Assembly (NCBI RefSeq): GCF_004328625.1
Contig: NZ_CP032229.1
Span: 1,116,001 to 1,180,000 of the forward strand
From: Streptomyces seoulensis
GTDB taxonomy: Bacteria > Actinomycetota > Actinomycetes > Streptomycetales > Streptomycetaceae
Reading direction: 5' to 3'
Length of the DNA stretch: 64,000 bases
Shown here piece by piece: positions 49,745-59,384 of the stretch. The notes below the pieces were generated by a model. It ran no database searches. It was not told the origin of the DNA and worked only from the letters and a program-made list of their open reading frames with translations. Position numbers and translations under genes: made by a program. Each line of letters begins with the position of its first letter. The stretch's first letter is position 1.

Positions 49745-50563
49745 ATGAGTTCTGTTCTGCGCACGCCGGGTCCGGACCGCGAACCGCTGCTCGCGGCCCA
49801 CTACCGGCCCATCTCCTCGCACCTGGCGATCACTCCGCCGGTGAGCGTGGTGATCCCCGCCATGAACGAGGCGGAGAACCTGCCGTACGTGTTCAAGACA
49901 CTGCCGGACTGGATTCACGAGGTGGTCCTGGTCGACGGCGACTCCATCGACGACACCGTGGACGTGGCCCGTTCGCTGTGGCCGGACGTGAAGGTGGTCG
50001 CCCAGCGCGGCAAGGGCAAGGGGGACGCCCTGATCAGCGGGTTCGAGGCGGCTTCCGGCGACATCATCGTGATGGTCGACGCGGACGGCTCGGCCGACGG
50101 CAACGAGATCGTCTCCTACGTCTCCGCGCTGGTCTCCGGCGCCGACTTCGCCAAGGGCTCCCGGTTCGCCAACGGTGGCGGCACCGACGACATGACCCTG
50201 ATCCGCAAGCTGGGCAACTGGGCGCTGTGCACGGTCGTCAACCGCAAGTTCGGCGCCCGCTACACCGACCTGTGCTACGGCTACAACGCCTTCTGGCGGC
50301 ACTGCCTGGACAAGATCGACCTGGACTGCACCGGCTTCGAGGTCGAGACGCTGATGAACATCAGAGTGGTCAAGGCCGGGCTGAAGGTGCAGGAGATCCC
50401 CAGCCACGAGTACCTCCGTATCCACGGCACCAGCAATCTACGGGCGGTGCGGGACGGGCTGCGGGTGCTCAGAGTGATCCTCCAGGAGCGTTCCAACCGC
50501 CGTGCGCTGCGCCGGGGACGCCGCTCGCCGCTGGCCGACTCCCGGCGGGGAGCGGCGTCTTGA
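49745..50563 (+). CDS. GT2 family glycosyltransferase (DPM1-like)
   Basis: A 272-residue GT-A-fold glycosyltransferase with SVVIPAMNEAENLPYVF, VVLVDGDSIDDT and DxD-type VDADGSADG, then an acceptor region LCYGYNAFWRHCLDKIDLDC. It lacks membrane helices, as in polyprenyl-phosphate mannosyltransferases such as DPM1. It probably transfers a sugar from a nucleotide donor to a lipid carrier or growing glycan. It opens a four-gene operon and overlaps the next gene (TTGA). Confidence 0.9.
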   Translation: MSSVLRTPGPDREPLLAAHYRPISSHLAITPPVSVVIPAMNEAENLPYVFKTLPDWIHEVVLVDGDSIDDTVDVARSLWPDVKVVAQRGKGKGDALISGFEAASGDIIVMVDADGSADGNEIVSYVSALVSGADFAKGSRFANGGGTDDMTLIRKLGNWALCTVVNRKFGARYTDLCYGYNAFWRHCLDKIDLDCTGFEVETLMNIRVVKAGLKVQEIPSHEYLRIHGTSNLRAVRDGLRVLRVILQERSNRRALRRGRRSPLADSRRGAAS

Positions 50564-51546
50564 CCGCTCCGGCCATCTCCGTCGTGATCTGCGTGTACAC
50601 CGAGGACCGCTGGGCGGACATCCTCGCGGCGGTCGCCTCGGTGCGCGCCCAGTCCCGCCCGGCGCTGGAGACCCTGCTGGTGGTGGACCACAACACCGCC
50701 CTGCTGGACCGGCTGGCCGCCGAGTACAAGGAGGCGGACGCCCCGGTCCGGGTGCTCGCCAACGCCGGTCCGCGCGGCCTGTCGGCGGGGCGCAACACCG
50801 GGGTCGCCGTGTCGAAGGGGGAGGTCATCGCGTTCCTCGACGACGACGCGGTGGCCGAGCGGGACTGGCTGCGCCGCTTCGCCGAGGGGTACGCCGACCC
50901 GCGCGTGCTGGCGGTCGGCGGCCGGACCGAGCCGGTGTGGGCGTCGGGCCGGCGGCCGGTGTGGTTCCCGGAGGAATTCGACTGGGTGGTGGGCTGCACC
51001 TACCGGGGTCAGCCGCCCGGCCGGGCCCGGGTGCGCAACGTGCTGGGTGGCAACGCCTCCTTCCGGCGTACCGCGTTCGAGGTGGCGGGGGGTTTCGCCA
51101 CCGGGATCGGCCGGGACGGCGACCGGCGTCCGCTGGGCTGCGAGGAGACGGAGCTGTGCATCCGGATCAGCCGGGCCCGGCCGGACGCCGTGCTGCTCAT
51201 CGACGACCGCGCGGTGATCCACCACCGGGTGCCCGAGGTCCGCGAGCGCTTCGCCTACTTCCGCACCCGGACGTACGCCGAGGGCCTGTCCAAGGCGCTG
51301 GTGTCCCGGAGCGTGGGCGCGGCGAAGGGGCTGGAGTCCGAACGGCGGTACACCACAAGGGTGTTGCCCGCCGGAATCGCACGCGGGCTGCGGGACGCGG
51401 TACTGGCCCGGCCGGGCGGCGCGGGGCGGGCCGGGGCGATCGTGGCGGGCCTGCTCGGCGCGGCCGGCGGTTACCTGGTGGGCAGCGTACGGGCCCGGCG
51501 CGGCGGCACCCGGTTCGCGGTGCCACCGGCGGAGGTGGGCGGATGA
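50560..51546 (+). CDS. GT2 family glycosyltransferase
   Basis: A 328-residue family 2 glycosyltransferase: SVVICVYTEDRWADILAAVA, the DxD motif in AFLDDDAVAERDWL, GGNASFRRTAF and the acceptor-side ED motif GCEETELCIR. The C-terminal Gly-rich hydrophobic stretch (GAIVAGLLGAAGGYLVGS) may attach it to the membrane. The start is a TTG in a TTGA overlap, supported by GGGGAG seven bases upstream. It works with its neighbours in surface glycan synthesis. Confidence 0.88.
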   Translation: MTAPAISVVICVYTEDRWADILAAVASVRAQSRPALETLLVVDHNTALLDRLAAEYKEADAPVRVLANAGPRGLSAGRNTGVAVSKGEVIAFLDDDAVAERDWLRRFAEGYADPRVLAVGGRTEPVWASGRRPVWFPEEFDWVVGCTYRGQPPGRARVRNVLGGNASFRRTAFEVAGGFATGIGRDGDRRPLGCEETELCIRISRARPDAVLLIDDRAVIHHRVPEVRERFAYFRTRTYAEGLSKALVSRSVGAAKGLESERRYTTRVLPAGIARGLRDAVLARPGGAGRAGAIVAGLLGAAGGYLVGSVRARRGGTRFAVPPAEVGG

Positions 51547-52343
51547 CCGGGACGGCGGTACCGATCCTGATGTACCACGCGGTGGCGGCCGCGCCCAACG
51601 ACGCGACCCGCGCGCTGTCGGTCGCGCCGGAGGCGTTCGCGGAGCAGATGGCGCTCATCGGCGACCTGGGCCTGACCCCGCTCACCACCGCCGCGCTCGC
51701 GGCGCACTGGCGCCACCGGCGTCCGCTGCCTGCCCGGCCGGTACTGATCACCTTCGACGACGGCTACGAGGGCGTCCACCGTCACGCCCTGCCGGTGCTC
51801 GCCGAGCACGGCTTCCCGGCCACCCTGTTCGCCTCCACCGGCTGGCTCCGGGGACCGTACGACACCGGGGGCGGCCTGGACGCCATGCTCGACTGGGACC
51901 AGCTGCGCGAACTCGCCGACAGCGGCGTGGAGATCGGCGGCCACACCCACAGCCATCCGCAGCTCGACCAGCTGGACGACGCCGCGATCGCCGCCGAGCT
52001 GGAGCACAGCACCGCCATCCTCACCGACGAACTGGGCGCCCGCCCGCTGTCGTTCGCCTACCCCTACGGTTACTCCAGCCGCCGTGTCCGCGAGGCGGTG
52101 CGGTCGGCGGGGTACACCCAGGCGCTGGCGGTGGGCAACGCGCTGGCCCGGCGCCGGCAGGGCCCGTACGCGCTGCGCCGGGTCACCGTACGGCGCGCTA
52201 CCGGGGTGGCCGAGTTCGAGCGGCTGCTCCAAGGACGTTCCATCGCACGGGACTTCGCCAAGGACCGTGCGCTCACCAAGGGATACGCACTCGTGCGAAG
52301 AGCACGCCAGGTCTGCCGGAAGGCCATCCGCTCCCGTGTCTGA
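51543..52343 (+). CDS. Polysaccharide deacetylase (NodB domain, CE4)
   Basis: A 266-residue CE4 deacetylase. NodB motifs are PILMYHAV, ITFDDGYEG (catalytic Asp pair) and GGHTHSHPQL (zinc His), then FAYPYGYSS. It removes N- or O-acetyl groups from a glycan. No signal peptide is visible, so it likely acts on a cytoplasmic lipid-linked precursor or leaves by another route. It overlaps both neighbours by 4 and 8 bp. Confidence 0.9.
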   Translation: MTGTAVPILMYHAVAAAPNDATRALSVAPEAFAEQMALIGDLGLTPLTTAALAAHWRHRRPLPARPVLITFDDGYEGVHRHALPVLAEHGFPATLFASTGWLRGPYDTGGGLDAMLDWDQLRELADSGVEIGGHTHSHPQLDQLDDAAIAAELEHSTAILTDELGARPLSFAYPYGYSSRRVREAVRSAGYTQALAVGNALARRRQGPYALRRVTVRRATGVAEFERLLQGRSIARDFAKDRALTKGYALVRRARQVCRKAIRSRV

Positions 52344-55300
52344 CACGACCACCGCCCAAGAGGCCGCCCCGGCCGTCGCCGCGCCGGGGCGCCGCCCGCG
52401 ACTGCCCGTACTGGGCCGCGCGTTCGGCGGCAATCCGCTGTTCCGCAATGCCTACGCGCTGATGCTGAACACCGGCATCTCCGCCGTCCTCGGTCTCGGC
52501 TTCTGGCTGGCGGCGGCACGCTACTACTCGGAGTCGGCGGTCGGGCAGGGCTCGGCCGCCATCGCCGCGATGAAGCTCCTCGCGGGGCTGACCGCGGTGA
52601 CCCTGACCGGCGCCCTGGCCCGTTTCATCCCGGTCGCCGGACGCGCCACGGCGCGGCTCATCTTCCGCACGTATGCCGGAAGTTCGGTGGCGGTGGCGGT
52701 GGCGGCGGGGGTGTTCCTGCTGACGCTGGACGTGTGGGGGCCGTCGTACCGGTTCCTGCACGGGCCGGTGGGCGGGCTCGGGTTCGTCGCGGCGGTCGTC
52801 GCGTGGAACGTGCTCACGCTGCAGGACGGGGTGCTGACCGGGCTGCGCAGCGCGCCGTGGGTGCCGGTGGGCAACACCGTGTTCTCGGCGGTGAAGCTGG
52901 GGCTGCTGGTGGCGTTCGCGGTGGCGATCCCGGCCGCCGGGGTGTTCGTCTCCTGGGGCGCGGCCATCGCCACCTCCGTACTCCCGCTGGGCTGGCTGGT
53001 GTTCCGGCGGCTGGTGCCCCGGCACACGGCGGCGACCGAGGGGCGGGCGCATCCGCCGACGCTGCGGGAGATCGGCCGGTTCCTGGCCGGCGACTACACC
53101 GGCTCGCTGTTCTCGCTCGGGGTGGTCTACCTCGTCCCGGTGATCATCGCGTCGAAGGTCAGCGCCGAGGACAACGCGTACTTCTACATCACCGCCACCA
53201 TCGGCGGCACCACCAACCTGCTCGCCATCAACATGGGTGCCTCGCTCACCGTGGAGGGCTCGCACGACCCGGCGCGGCTGGCCGCCAACACCCGGGCGGC
53301 ACTGAAGCGGATGACCCGGATCATGCTGCCGGTCGCGGGCGTCCTCTTCATCGGCGCCCCGTGGATTCTCGGCGTGTTCGGCGCGGGGTACGCGGAGGCG
53401 GCGACCCCGCTGCTGCGCTGGTTCGCGGTCGGCGCGGTGCTGCGCGTGGTGATGGAGACGTATTTCGCGGTGCTCCGGGCGCAGAGCCGGACCGCCGGAC
53501 TCGCCTGGCTCCAGGGGCTGTTGTGCGTACTGGTGCTCGGCCTGACGCTGCTGCTCCTGCCCCGGATGGGGCTGACCGGGGCGGGCGTCGCGGAGATCTC
53601 CAGCCTGGCGGTGATCGTGGCCGTCGCCGCGCCGCGCCTGTGGCAGGTGATCCGGCCCGGACCGGTGACCCCGGCCCCGGACGGCGATCTGGCCGACCTG
53701 GGCCCGCGCGAGGCGGCCCGGCCGGCGCCGTCCTGGGTCAAGGGGGCCGAGCCGGTGCCCTTGCAGGTGGCCCCGCCGGAAGCGCCACCGGCGGCTGCCC
53801 CGCCGGAAGTGGAAAATCCTTCGGCTGCTCCACCGAAAGAGGCGAAGCGGACCCCCGCCGAGCCGCCTCCACCCCGGCCCCGCCGCGCCCCCACCCGCAC
53901 CGGCCTGGTCCTCGGCTGCCTCCTCCTCTCCGCGCTGCTCCTCTACTGGGTCCCCGCGCTGCGCCTGACCGACGCCGACCTGGACCGGATGGGCGGCCTC
54001 GGCCTGATCTCGGTGCTGCCGCTGACGACGCTGGCCGGTGCCGCGCTGCTGGTCACGGTGTTCGCCGCGCTGCTCAGGCTGCGCCGGGAGCACCGGGCGC
54101 TGCTGCTGCTCACCCTGGTGGCGACGGTGTTCTCGCTGCACGCGCTGCCCGCCGTGCTCGAGAGCGCGCCCCGGTTCCCCACGGCCTGGCAGCACCTGGG
54201 CTTCCTGGACTACATCGACCGCACCGGCTCGACCGTGCCCGACCTGGACGCCCGCTGGAGCTGGCCGGGCTTCTTCGCCCTCACCGCGTTCGCCGCCCAG
54301 GCGTGCGGGGTGTCGGACTTCACCGAGGTGATCCGCTGGTGGCCGACGGCGATCCAACTCGCCTACCTGGCCCCGATGTTCCTGCTCGCCCGGTCGCTCC
54401 GGGCGAGCTGGCGGGCCCGGTGGGCCGGGGTGTGGCTGTTCGCGCTGAGCGGCTGGGTCGGGCAGGACTACTTCTCCCCGCAGGGCTTCACCTTCCTGCT
54501 GTACCTCGTGTTCGTGGCGATCCTGCTGGTGTGGTTCCGGGCCCCGCACATGATCTGGTCCCGGTCCCGGCCCGGCGAGGCCGAGGTGGAGCCCACCGAC
54601 CGGCGCCAACGGGCCGTGCTGTTGCTGGTGTTGATCGCCCTGTTCCTGGCCTGCGTCCCGGCCCACCAGCTCACCCCGTTCGTGATGCTCGGCGTGCTCG
54701 CGGCCCTGGTGCTGCTGCGCCGCTGCGAACTGCGGGGGCTGCCAATGCTGTTCGCGGTGGTGGTGGCGATGTGGGTCGGCTTCATGGCGGAGCCGTACTG
54801 GTCGGGGCACTTCGACGAGCTGTTCGGCGGGCTCGGCGGGGTCGGCGGGAATGTGTCGACCTCGGTCTCCGGCCGTATCGAGGGCGGGAGTTCGACCCAC
54901 AAGCTGGTGCTGTACACCCGGGTGCTGCTGGCCGGTTCGGTACTGGCGCTGGCCTGCTGGGGCTGGTGGCGGCGGCGCTCGCACGGCTACCGCGAACGCT
55001 CGCTGCTGGTCCTGGCGTTCGTGCCGTTCCTGGGCTTCGGCATGCAGTCGTACGGTGGCGAGATGGCGCTGCGCGTCTTCATGTTCGCGCTGCCGGGCGC
55101 CGCTCTGCTGGGTGCGCTCGCGCTGTTCCCGCGTACCGGCGCGCGGGAGCGGATCCGGGTGAACCTGGCCGCGCCGGCCGCGCTGCTGGCGGGGCTGCTG
55201 CTGATCGGCGGCTTCCTGGTGGCCCGTTGGGGCAACGAGCCGTTCGAGCGGACCCGGCCCGGCGAGGTCTCCGCGATGAACTGGGTGTACGCCCATGACG

Positions 55301-55887
55301 AGCCGACGGTACGACTGCTGTGGCTGAGCACCGACACGGTCAACGACGTGACTCCGGCGCTGGCCTGGGGCGCGCGGGACATGGAGCGGGTGACCTATGT
55401 GCCGACCCTCGCACCTCCCGACCCGGTGCTGGTGTCCGGGCTGGTGAAGGCGCTGAAGGACGCGGGCCCGAACTCGTATCTCATCGTCAACGAGAGCCAG
55501 GTGCGCTATCTGGAGCTGGACGCGGGTTATCCGGCGTCCTGGGAGTCCCGGCTGACCCGCACGCTGGACGACCGTGCCGAGCTGGCAAAGGTGCTGGTGA
55601 ACAGGGACGCGACGGTGTACGCGCTGCGCGGGGGCGGGTCGGCGGCGGTGCCCGAGCCGGACCCGGGTCCGATCGGGCCGCAGGTCACCTGGACGCCGTG
55701 GTCGGTGGTGGGCGCTCTGGCCGCCGGGGTGCTGATCCTGCTGCTGGCCGGGCGGGAGGTGCTCCGGGTGGCGGGCCGGCCGAGCGTGTGGCGGCTGCGG
55801 CGGTCGCAGAGCGCGTTCTGGTTCGCGCTGCCGCTGCTGGCGGTGGTGCTGGCCTCACTGGTGCAGCGGTTCCTCACGCTGAGCTGA
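52336..55887 (+). CDS. Fusion of MOP-type polysaccharide flippase with polytopic glycosyltransferase-like protein
   Basis: A 1183-residue membrane protein with two halves. Residues ~30-440 form a Wzx/MurJ-like flippase with about 12 helices (NAYALMLNTGISAVLGLGFW, GDYTGSLFSLGVVYLVPVII). A Pro/Ala-rich linker (~448-521) follows. Residues ~521-1183 hold a second set of ~13 helices with polar loops (WSWPGFFALTAFAAQACGV, SGWVGQDYFSPQGFTFLLYL) like GT39-type or O-antigen-ligase proteins, a large outer domain and a final helix. It would flip a lipid-linked glycan and polymerise or transfer it on the outside. GTG start, 8-bp overlap. I infer its function by topology, not by a recognised catalytic motif. 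Confidence 0.82.
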   Translation: MSDTTTAQEAAPAVAAPGRRPRLPVLGRAFGGNPLFRNAYALMLNTGISAVLGLGFWLAAARYYSESAVGQGSAAIAAMKLLAGLTAVTLTGALARFIPVAGRATARLIFRTYAGSSVAVAVAAGVFLLTLDVWGPSYRFLHGPVGGLGFVAAVVAWNVLTLQDGVLTGLRSAPWVPVGNTVFSAVKLGLLVAFAVAIPAAGVFVSWGAAIATSVLPLGWLVFRRLVPRHTAATEGRAHPPTLREIGRFLAGDYTGSLFSLGVVYLVPVIIASKVSAEDNAYFYITATIGGTTNLLAINMGASLTVEGSHDPARLAANTRAALKRMTRIMLPVAGVLFIGAPWILGVFGAGYAEAATPLLRWFAVGAVLRVVMETYFAVLRAQSRTAGLAWLQGLLCVLVLGLTLLLLPRMGLTGAGVAEISSLAVIVAVAAPRLWQVIRPGPVTPAPDGDLADLGPREAARPAPSWVKGAEPVPLQVAPPEAPPAAAPPEVENPSAAPPKEAKRTPAEPPPPRPRRAPTRTGLVLGCLLLSALLLYWVPALRLTDADLDRMGGLGLISVLPLTTLAGAALLVTVFAALLRLRREHRALLLLTLVATVFSLHALPAVLESAPRFPTAWQHLGFLDYIDRTGSTVPDLDARWSWPGFFALTAFAAQACGVSDFTEVIRWWPTAIQLAYLAPMFLLARSLRASWRARWAGVWLFALSGWVGQDYFSPQGFTFLLYLVFVAILLVWFRAPHMIWSRSRPGEAEVEPTDRRQRAVLLLVLIALFLACVPAHQLTPFVMLGVLAALVLLRRCELRGLPMLFAVVVAMWVGFMAEPYWSGHFDELFGGLGGVGGNVSTSVSGRIEGGSSTHKLVLYTRVLLAGSVLALACWGWWRRRSHGYRERSLLVLAFVPFLGFGMQSYGGEMALRVFMFALPGAALLGALALFPRTGARERIRVNLAAPAALLAGLLLIGGFLVARWGNEPFERTRPGEVSAMNWVYAHDEPTVRLLWLSTDTVNDVTPALAWGARDMERVTYVPTLAPPDPVLVSGLVKALKDAGPNSYLIVNESQVRYLELDAGYPASWESRLTRTLDDRAELAKVLVNRDATVYALRGGGSAAVPEPDPGPIGPQVTWTPWSVVGALAAGVLILLLAGREVLRVAGRPSVWRLRRSQSAFWFALPLLAVVLASLVQRFLTLS

Positions 55888-55904
55888 TGGGGGGGTGAAG
55901 TGGC

Positions 55905-57320
55905 TCAGCGGTCCAGCCACTTCACCTCGTAGCCGCGCAGCTCGAACCGCTTGCCGTCGACGCGGGCGCTGACCGGGCGGTCCAGGGTGTTCACCACGAG
56001 GACGGTGTCCCGGCTCGCCAGGACGCGGAGGTTGGGGCGGTCGTCGGCGGCGACGGACACCGTCTCGTACCGGGTGCCGGGCGGGAACGCCCGGCCGAAG
56101 CGGGAGAGCAGGCCGTACATGGGCAGTGCGCGGCCGCCGTCGCTGTCGCCGGCCGGGGTCCACAGGCAGCCGGGGCAGTCGGCGCCGCTCTTCTTCTCCG
56201 GGTTCCAGTAGAAGCCGGAGTCGGCGCCGCCTCTGGCCATGGCGATCAGACCGGCGGCGTGAACGGCGATGCGGCGGTCCTCGGCCCAGCCCTCGCGCCG
56301 GTCCTGGGAGTCGGCGGGCTCCACGTAGTACTCGGCCCACCACAGCGGGAGGCCGTGCGTACGCCCGCGCACCCACTCCCCCACGGCGGTGAACTTGGCG
56401 GTGGCGGCGAACTCGTCGGGGAGCAGCTCGTCGTCGTTGGTGTAGCTGGAGCCGTCGACCACGACGAAGTCGGCGCCGGACTTGTGGGCGTTCCAGTAGT
56501 CGAAGGCGTCCAGCACCCGCTGGTCCATGGCGCCCCAGGGCCCGCGTACCCGGGTGGAGGCGTGGTCGGCGCGGGGGTCGACGCTGTCCATGGGCAGGTA
56601 GGGTCCGCCGACGAGGTTGGCCGGGTCGGCCTTCTTCAGCGCCGCCCGGACCAGGTTGTACAGCTTGGTGTACCCCTCGTAGTCCCAGCGGCCCTCCCCT
56701 TCGTTCCAGAACCCCTTGAACTCGTTCCAGACGACGAAGTGCCGTACGTCGGGATAGCGGCGGGCGACGGTGGCGGCGAGGTCGGCGAAGTCCTGGTAGT
56801 GCTCCGGGTCGGGCGCGCGTTCCAGCGAGCCCTGGCTCCAGTCGGTGGCACCGACACCGGCCTTGCCGCCCTTCATCCAGTCGGGCGCGCAGCACAGGGT
56901 GAGGACGGGGGTGCCGCCGGAGGCGCGGATGAAGTCGATACGGCGGTCCAGGGCGCCGAAGTCGTAGTGGCCCCTGACCGGTTCGGGGTTGTCGGCGCCC
57001 CAGCCCATCACGGCCTGGTCCTGCGGGAGTCCGCCGTCGCCCTTGAGCAGCCGGGCCACGCGGTCGCTTCCGCCGCCCTGGTCGGCGCTGTACTGGGTGT
57101 GGGTGAAGCCCCAGCCCACGTCGGGGCGGACGGGCCTCGCGGGGGCGCCGGGTGTGCCGTGCACCTTGTCGCCGTCGCGGGTGGTGCCGCTTATGTCGGC
57201 GCCGCGTCCGGGGAGGGTGTTCAGGAGGGTCACCAGCAGGGCCAGCGCGGTCACGCACACGCCGAGCAGGGCGGTGAGCCGCCACCTCCGTGCCCCCGTG
57301 TACCACCGATGACTGCCCAT
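55905..57320 (-). CDS. Membrane-anchored GH39-like glycoside hydrolase (beta-xylosidase-like)
   Basis: A 471-residue protein with an N-terminal membrane anchor (~13-34) and a clan-A TIM-barrel hydrolase. Acid/base Glu is in HFVVWNEFKGFWNEG and the nucleophile candidate in LPLWWAEYYVEP; SGADFVVVDGSSYTND lies between. A small beta domain ends it. It faces the flippase-fusion gene with only 17 bp between them, so it probably acts on the glycan made by that operon. The beta-xylosidase label is a family guess; the true linkage is unknown. Confidence 0.83.
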   Translation of the reverse strand: MGSHRWYTGARRWRLTALLGVCVTALALLVTLLNTLPGRGADISGTTRDGDKVHGTPGAPARPVRPDVGWGFTHTQYSADQGGGSDRVARLLKGDGGLPQDQAVMGWGADNPEPVRGHYDFGALDRRIDFIRASGGTPVLTLCCAPDWMKGGKAGVGATDWSQGSLERAPDPEHYQDFADLAATVARRYPDVRHFVVWNEFKGFWNEGEGRWDYEGYTKLYNLVRAALKKADPANLVGGPYLPMDSVDPRADHASTRVRGPWGAMDQRVLDAFDYWNAHKSGADFVVVDGSSYTNDDELLPDEFAATAKFTAVGEWVRGRTHGLPLWWAEYYVEPADSQDRREGWAEDRRIAVHAAGLIAMARGGADSGFYWNPEKKSGADCPGCLWTPAGDSDGGRALPMYGLLSRFGRAFPPGTRYETVSVAADDRPNLRVLASRDTVLVVNTLDRPVSARVDGKRFELRGYEVKWLDR

Positions 57321-57430
57321 CAGCTCCACAGTAACGGCGGAGACCCGGCGTCGGGCGCGAGTTGGGAACACCTGCCGACAAGCGGCGGAATTGCCGTGCG
57401 CGCGGTGCGCCGGTGCCCGATCATGGCGGC

Positions 57431-58549
57431 ATGTCTGTGAACCCGCGGAACCCGCACGACGCGCTGCCGATCCGGCTGAACGTCGACGACTCCGACTCGC
57501 CCTCCGACGTCGTCGACGCGCTGTTCCTCGGCCGTTTCGCCACGGGTGAGCAGCCGTACGCGCACGCGGCCAACATCGACCGGGTCCGCTCGGAGGCGAC
57601 CCTGCTGCCGGACGGCGCCCGGGTGCTGCGGGTGGCGCGGGACGAGGACCGCAGCGCGACCCTCGCGGAGGGCGACGGCTGGACCCTGCTGGTCTCCCGC
57701 TGGAACCGGGGCGCGGACGTCACGGTGACCGCGACCACGGCGGAGCTGGCCAAGGAGGTGCTGGGCCGGGCCACCGACGGCGCGGCCGACGATCCCGCCC
57801 CGCAGCCGGACAACGTGACGATGGGTTTCTGGTACGTCTCGCCCCGGCGCGGCCCGCACCGCACCACCCGGCAGATCTCGGCCGGCACCTGGGAGGAGGT
57901 GCGGTCCAACTACACCGCGCCGGTGGCCCAGGCGATGGACCGGCTGATGAAGACGACGCCGGAGGACATCGCGGGCCGCCTCCTGCTGCTGCACGGCCCG
58001 CCGGGCACCGGCAAGACCTCCGCGCTGCGCACGCTGGCCCGGTCCTGGCGGGAGTGGTGCCAGGTGGACTGCGTACTGGACCCGGAGCGGCTCTTCTCCG
58101 ACGTGGGCTATCTGATGGACATCGCGATCGGTGAGGAGGACGGCACCGGCAAGGCGCGCTGGCGGCTGCTCCTGCTGGAGGACTGCGACGAGCTGATCCG
58201 GGGCGAGGCCCGGCACACCGCGGGCCAGGCGCTGTCCCGGCTGCTGAACCTGACCGACGGGCTGCTGGGCCAGGGGCGCAACGTCCTGGTGGGGGTCACC
58301 ACCAACGAGGACCTGGAGCGGCTGCACCCGGCCGTGGTCCGCCCCGGCCGCTGTCTGGCCCGGATCGAGGTGGGCCCGCTGACCCGTCCGGAGGCGGTGA
58401 GCTGGCTCGGCGACCAGGCTCCGGAGCTGAAGAGCGAGCTGGGCCGGGACGGCTCGACGCTGGCCGAGCTGTACGCGCTGCGCCGGGGCACGGCACCGAC
58501 GTCGGTACCGGGCGCGCGGGAGGGCGCGGACGCGGGGCTTTACCTGTAG
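57431..58549 (+). CDS. AAA family ATPase with N-terminal DUF5925 domain
   Basis: A 372-residue protein. The N-terminal ~150 residues match the DUF5925 region (PIRLNVDDSDSPSDVVDALF), and a central AAA module follows with Walker A GPPGTGKTSALR, Walker B LLLLEDCDELI and sensor-1/arginine-finger stretch GVTTNEDLERLHPAVVRPGR. It probably remodels a protein partner. The ATG at 57431 is at the family start. It is divergent from the glycoside hydrolase and independent of the operon. Confidence 0.87.
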   Translation: MSVNPRNPHDALPIRLNVDDSDSPSDVVDALFLGRFATGEQPYAHAANIDRVRSEATLLPDGARVLRVARDEDRSATLAEGDGWTLLVSRWNRGADVTVTATTAELAKEVLGRATDGAADDPAPQPDNVTMGFWYVSPRRGPHRTTRQISAGTWEEVRSNYTAPVAQAMDRLMKTTPEDIAGRLLLLHGPPGTGKTSALRTLARSWREWCQVDCVLDPERLFSDVGYLMDIAIGEEDGTGKARWRLLLLEDCDELIRGEARHTAGQALSRLLNLTDGLLGQGRNVLVGVTTNEDLERLHPAVVRPGRCLARIEVGPLTRPEAVSWLGDQAPELKSELGRDGSTLAELYALRRGTAPTSVPGAREGADAGLYL

Positions 58550-58606
58550 GCCCGGTCGGGACCTGTAGGCCGGGTCAGGCTCACGCCCGGATGTTTTCAT
58601 GGACGT

Positions 58607-59377
58607 ATGACCCTGTTCGTCGGTACGTCGGGGTGGCAGTACAAGAGCTGGCGGGGCGTGCTGTACCAGGCGGGCGTGCCGGTGCGCCGGTGGCTGGAGG
58701 AGTACGCGGAGCACTTCGCCACGGTGGAGCTGAACAACGCGTTCTACCGGCTGCCGTCCCGCGAGAACTTCGAGGCGTGGCAGGACCGGCTGCCCGAGGG
58801 GTTCGTGGTGGCGGTGAAGGCGAGCCGCTATCTGACCCACATCAAGCGGCTGCGGGACCCCGAGGAGCCGGTGCACCGGCTGATGAGCCACGCCGAGGGG
58901 CTGGGCGACGACCTGGGCCCGGTACTGCTCCAGCTCCCGCCGACCCTGCGCGCCGACCCCCCGCTGCTGGACGCCTGCCTCGCCTGCTTCCCGGCGAGGA
59001 CCCGGGTGGCGGTCGAGCCGCGCCACGACTCCTGGTGGACCCCGCGGACCCGCGAAGTACTCCAGGCCCGCGAGGCCGCCCTGTGCTGGGCGGACGAGCT
59101 GGGCCGCCCGGCCGGCCCGCTGTGGCGCACCGCCGACTGGGGCTACGTCCGCTTCCACCGCGGCCGCGCCAAGCCCTGGCCCCGCTACGGCACCCAGGCC
59201 CTCCAGTCCTGGGTCGACCGCATCGCCACCACCTGGCCGGAGGGCCAGGACGTCTACGCCTACTTCAACAACGACCCCAGAGGCGCGGCGGTCAAGGACG
59301 CGGCGGAGTTCGGCAGTCTGGCCCGCCGGGCGGGGCTGGAGGTGACCCGGACCCCGGAGCCCTGGGCGCGGCGGTGA
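58607..59377 (+). CDS. DUF72 (YecE) family protein
   Basis: A 256-residue TIM-barrel protein of the DUF72/YecE family: LFVGTSGWQYKSWRG at the start, VELNNAFYRLPS, VAVKASRYLTHIKRL, QLPPTLR, VAVEPRHDSWW and VYAYFNNDPRGAAVKDA at the end. The activity is unknown. It lies 57 bp after the AAA gene, with a short duplicated GACCTGTAGGCC-like sequence between them. Confidence 0.92.
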   Translation: MTLFVGTSGWQYKSWRGVLYQAGVPVRRWLEEYAEHFATVELNNAFYRLPSRENFEAWQDRLPEGFVVAVKASRYLTHIKRLRDPEEPVHRLMSHAEGLGDDLGPVLLQLPPTLRADPPLLDACLACFPARTRVAVEPRHDSWWTPRTREVLQAREAALCWADELGRPAGPLWRTADWGYVRFHRGRAKPWPRYGTQALQSWVDRIATTWPEGQDVYAYFNNDPRGAAVKDAAEFGSLARRAGLEVTRTPEPWARR

Positions 59378-59384
59378 GCGCCGG

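Noticed and set aside
52273..55296. A ~1000-codon open frame antisense to the flippase-fusion gene
   Set aside because: Gln/Arg/His-rich composition with no domain logic; it is a shadow caused by strong GC3 bias on the real plus-strand gene.
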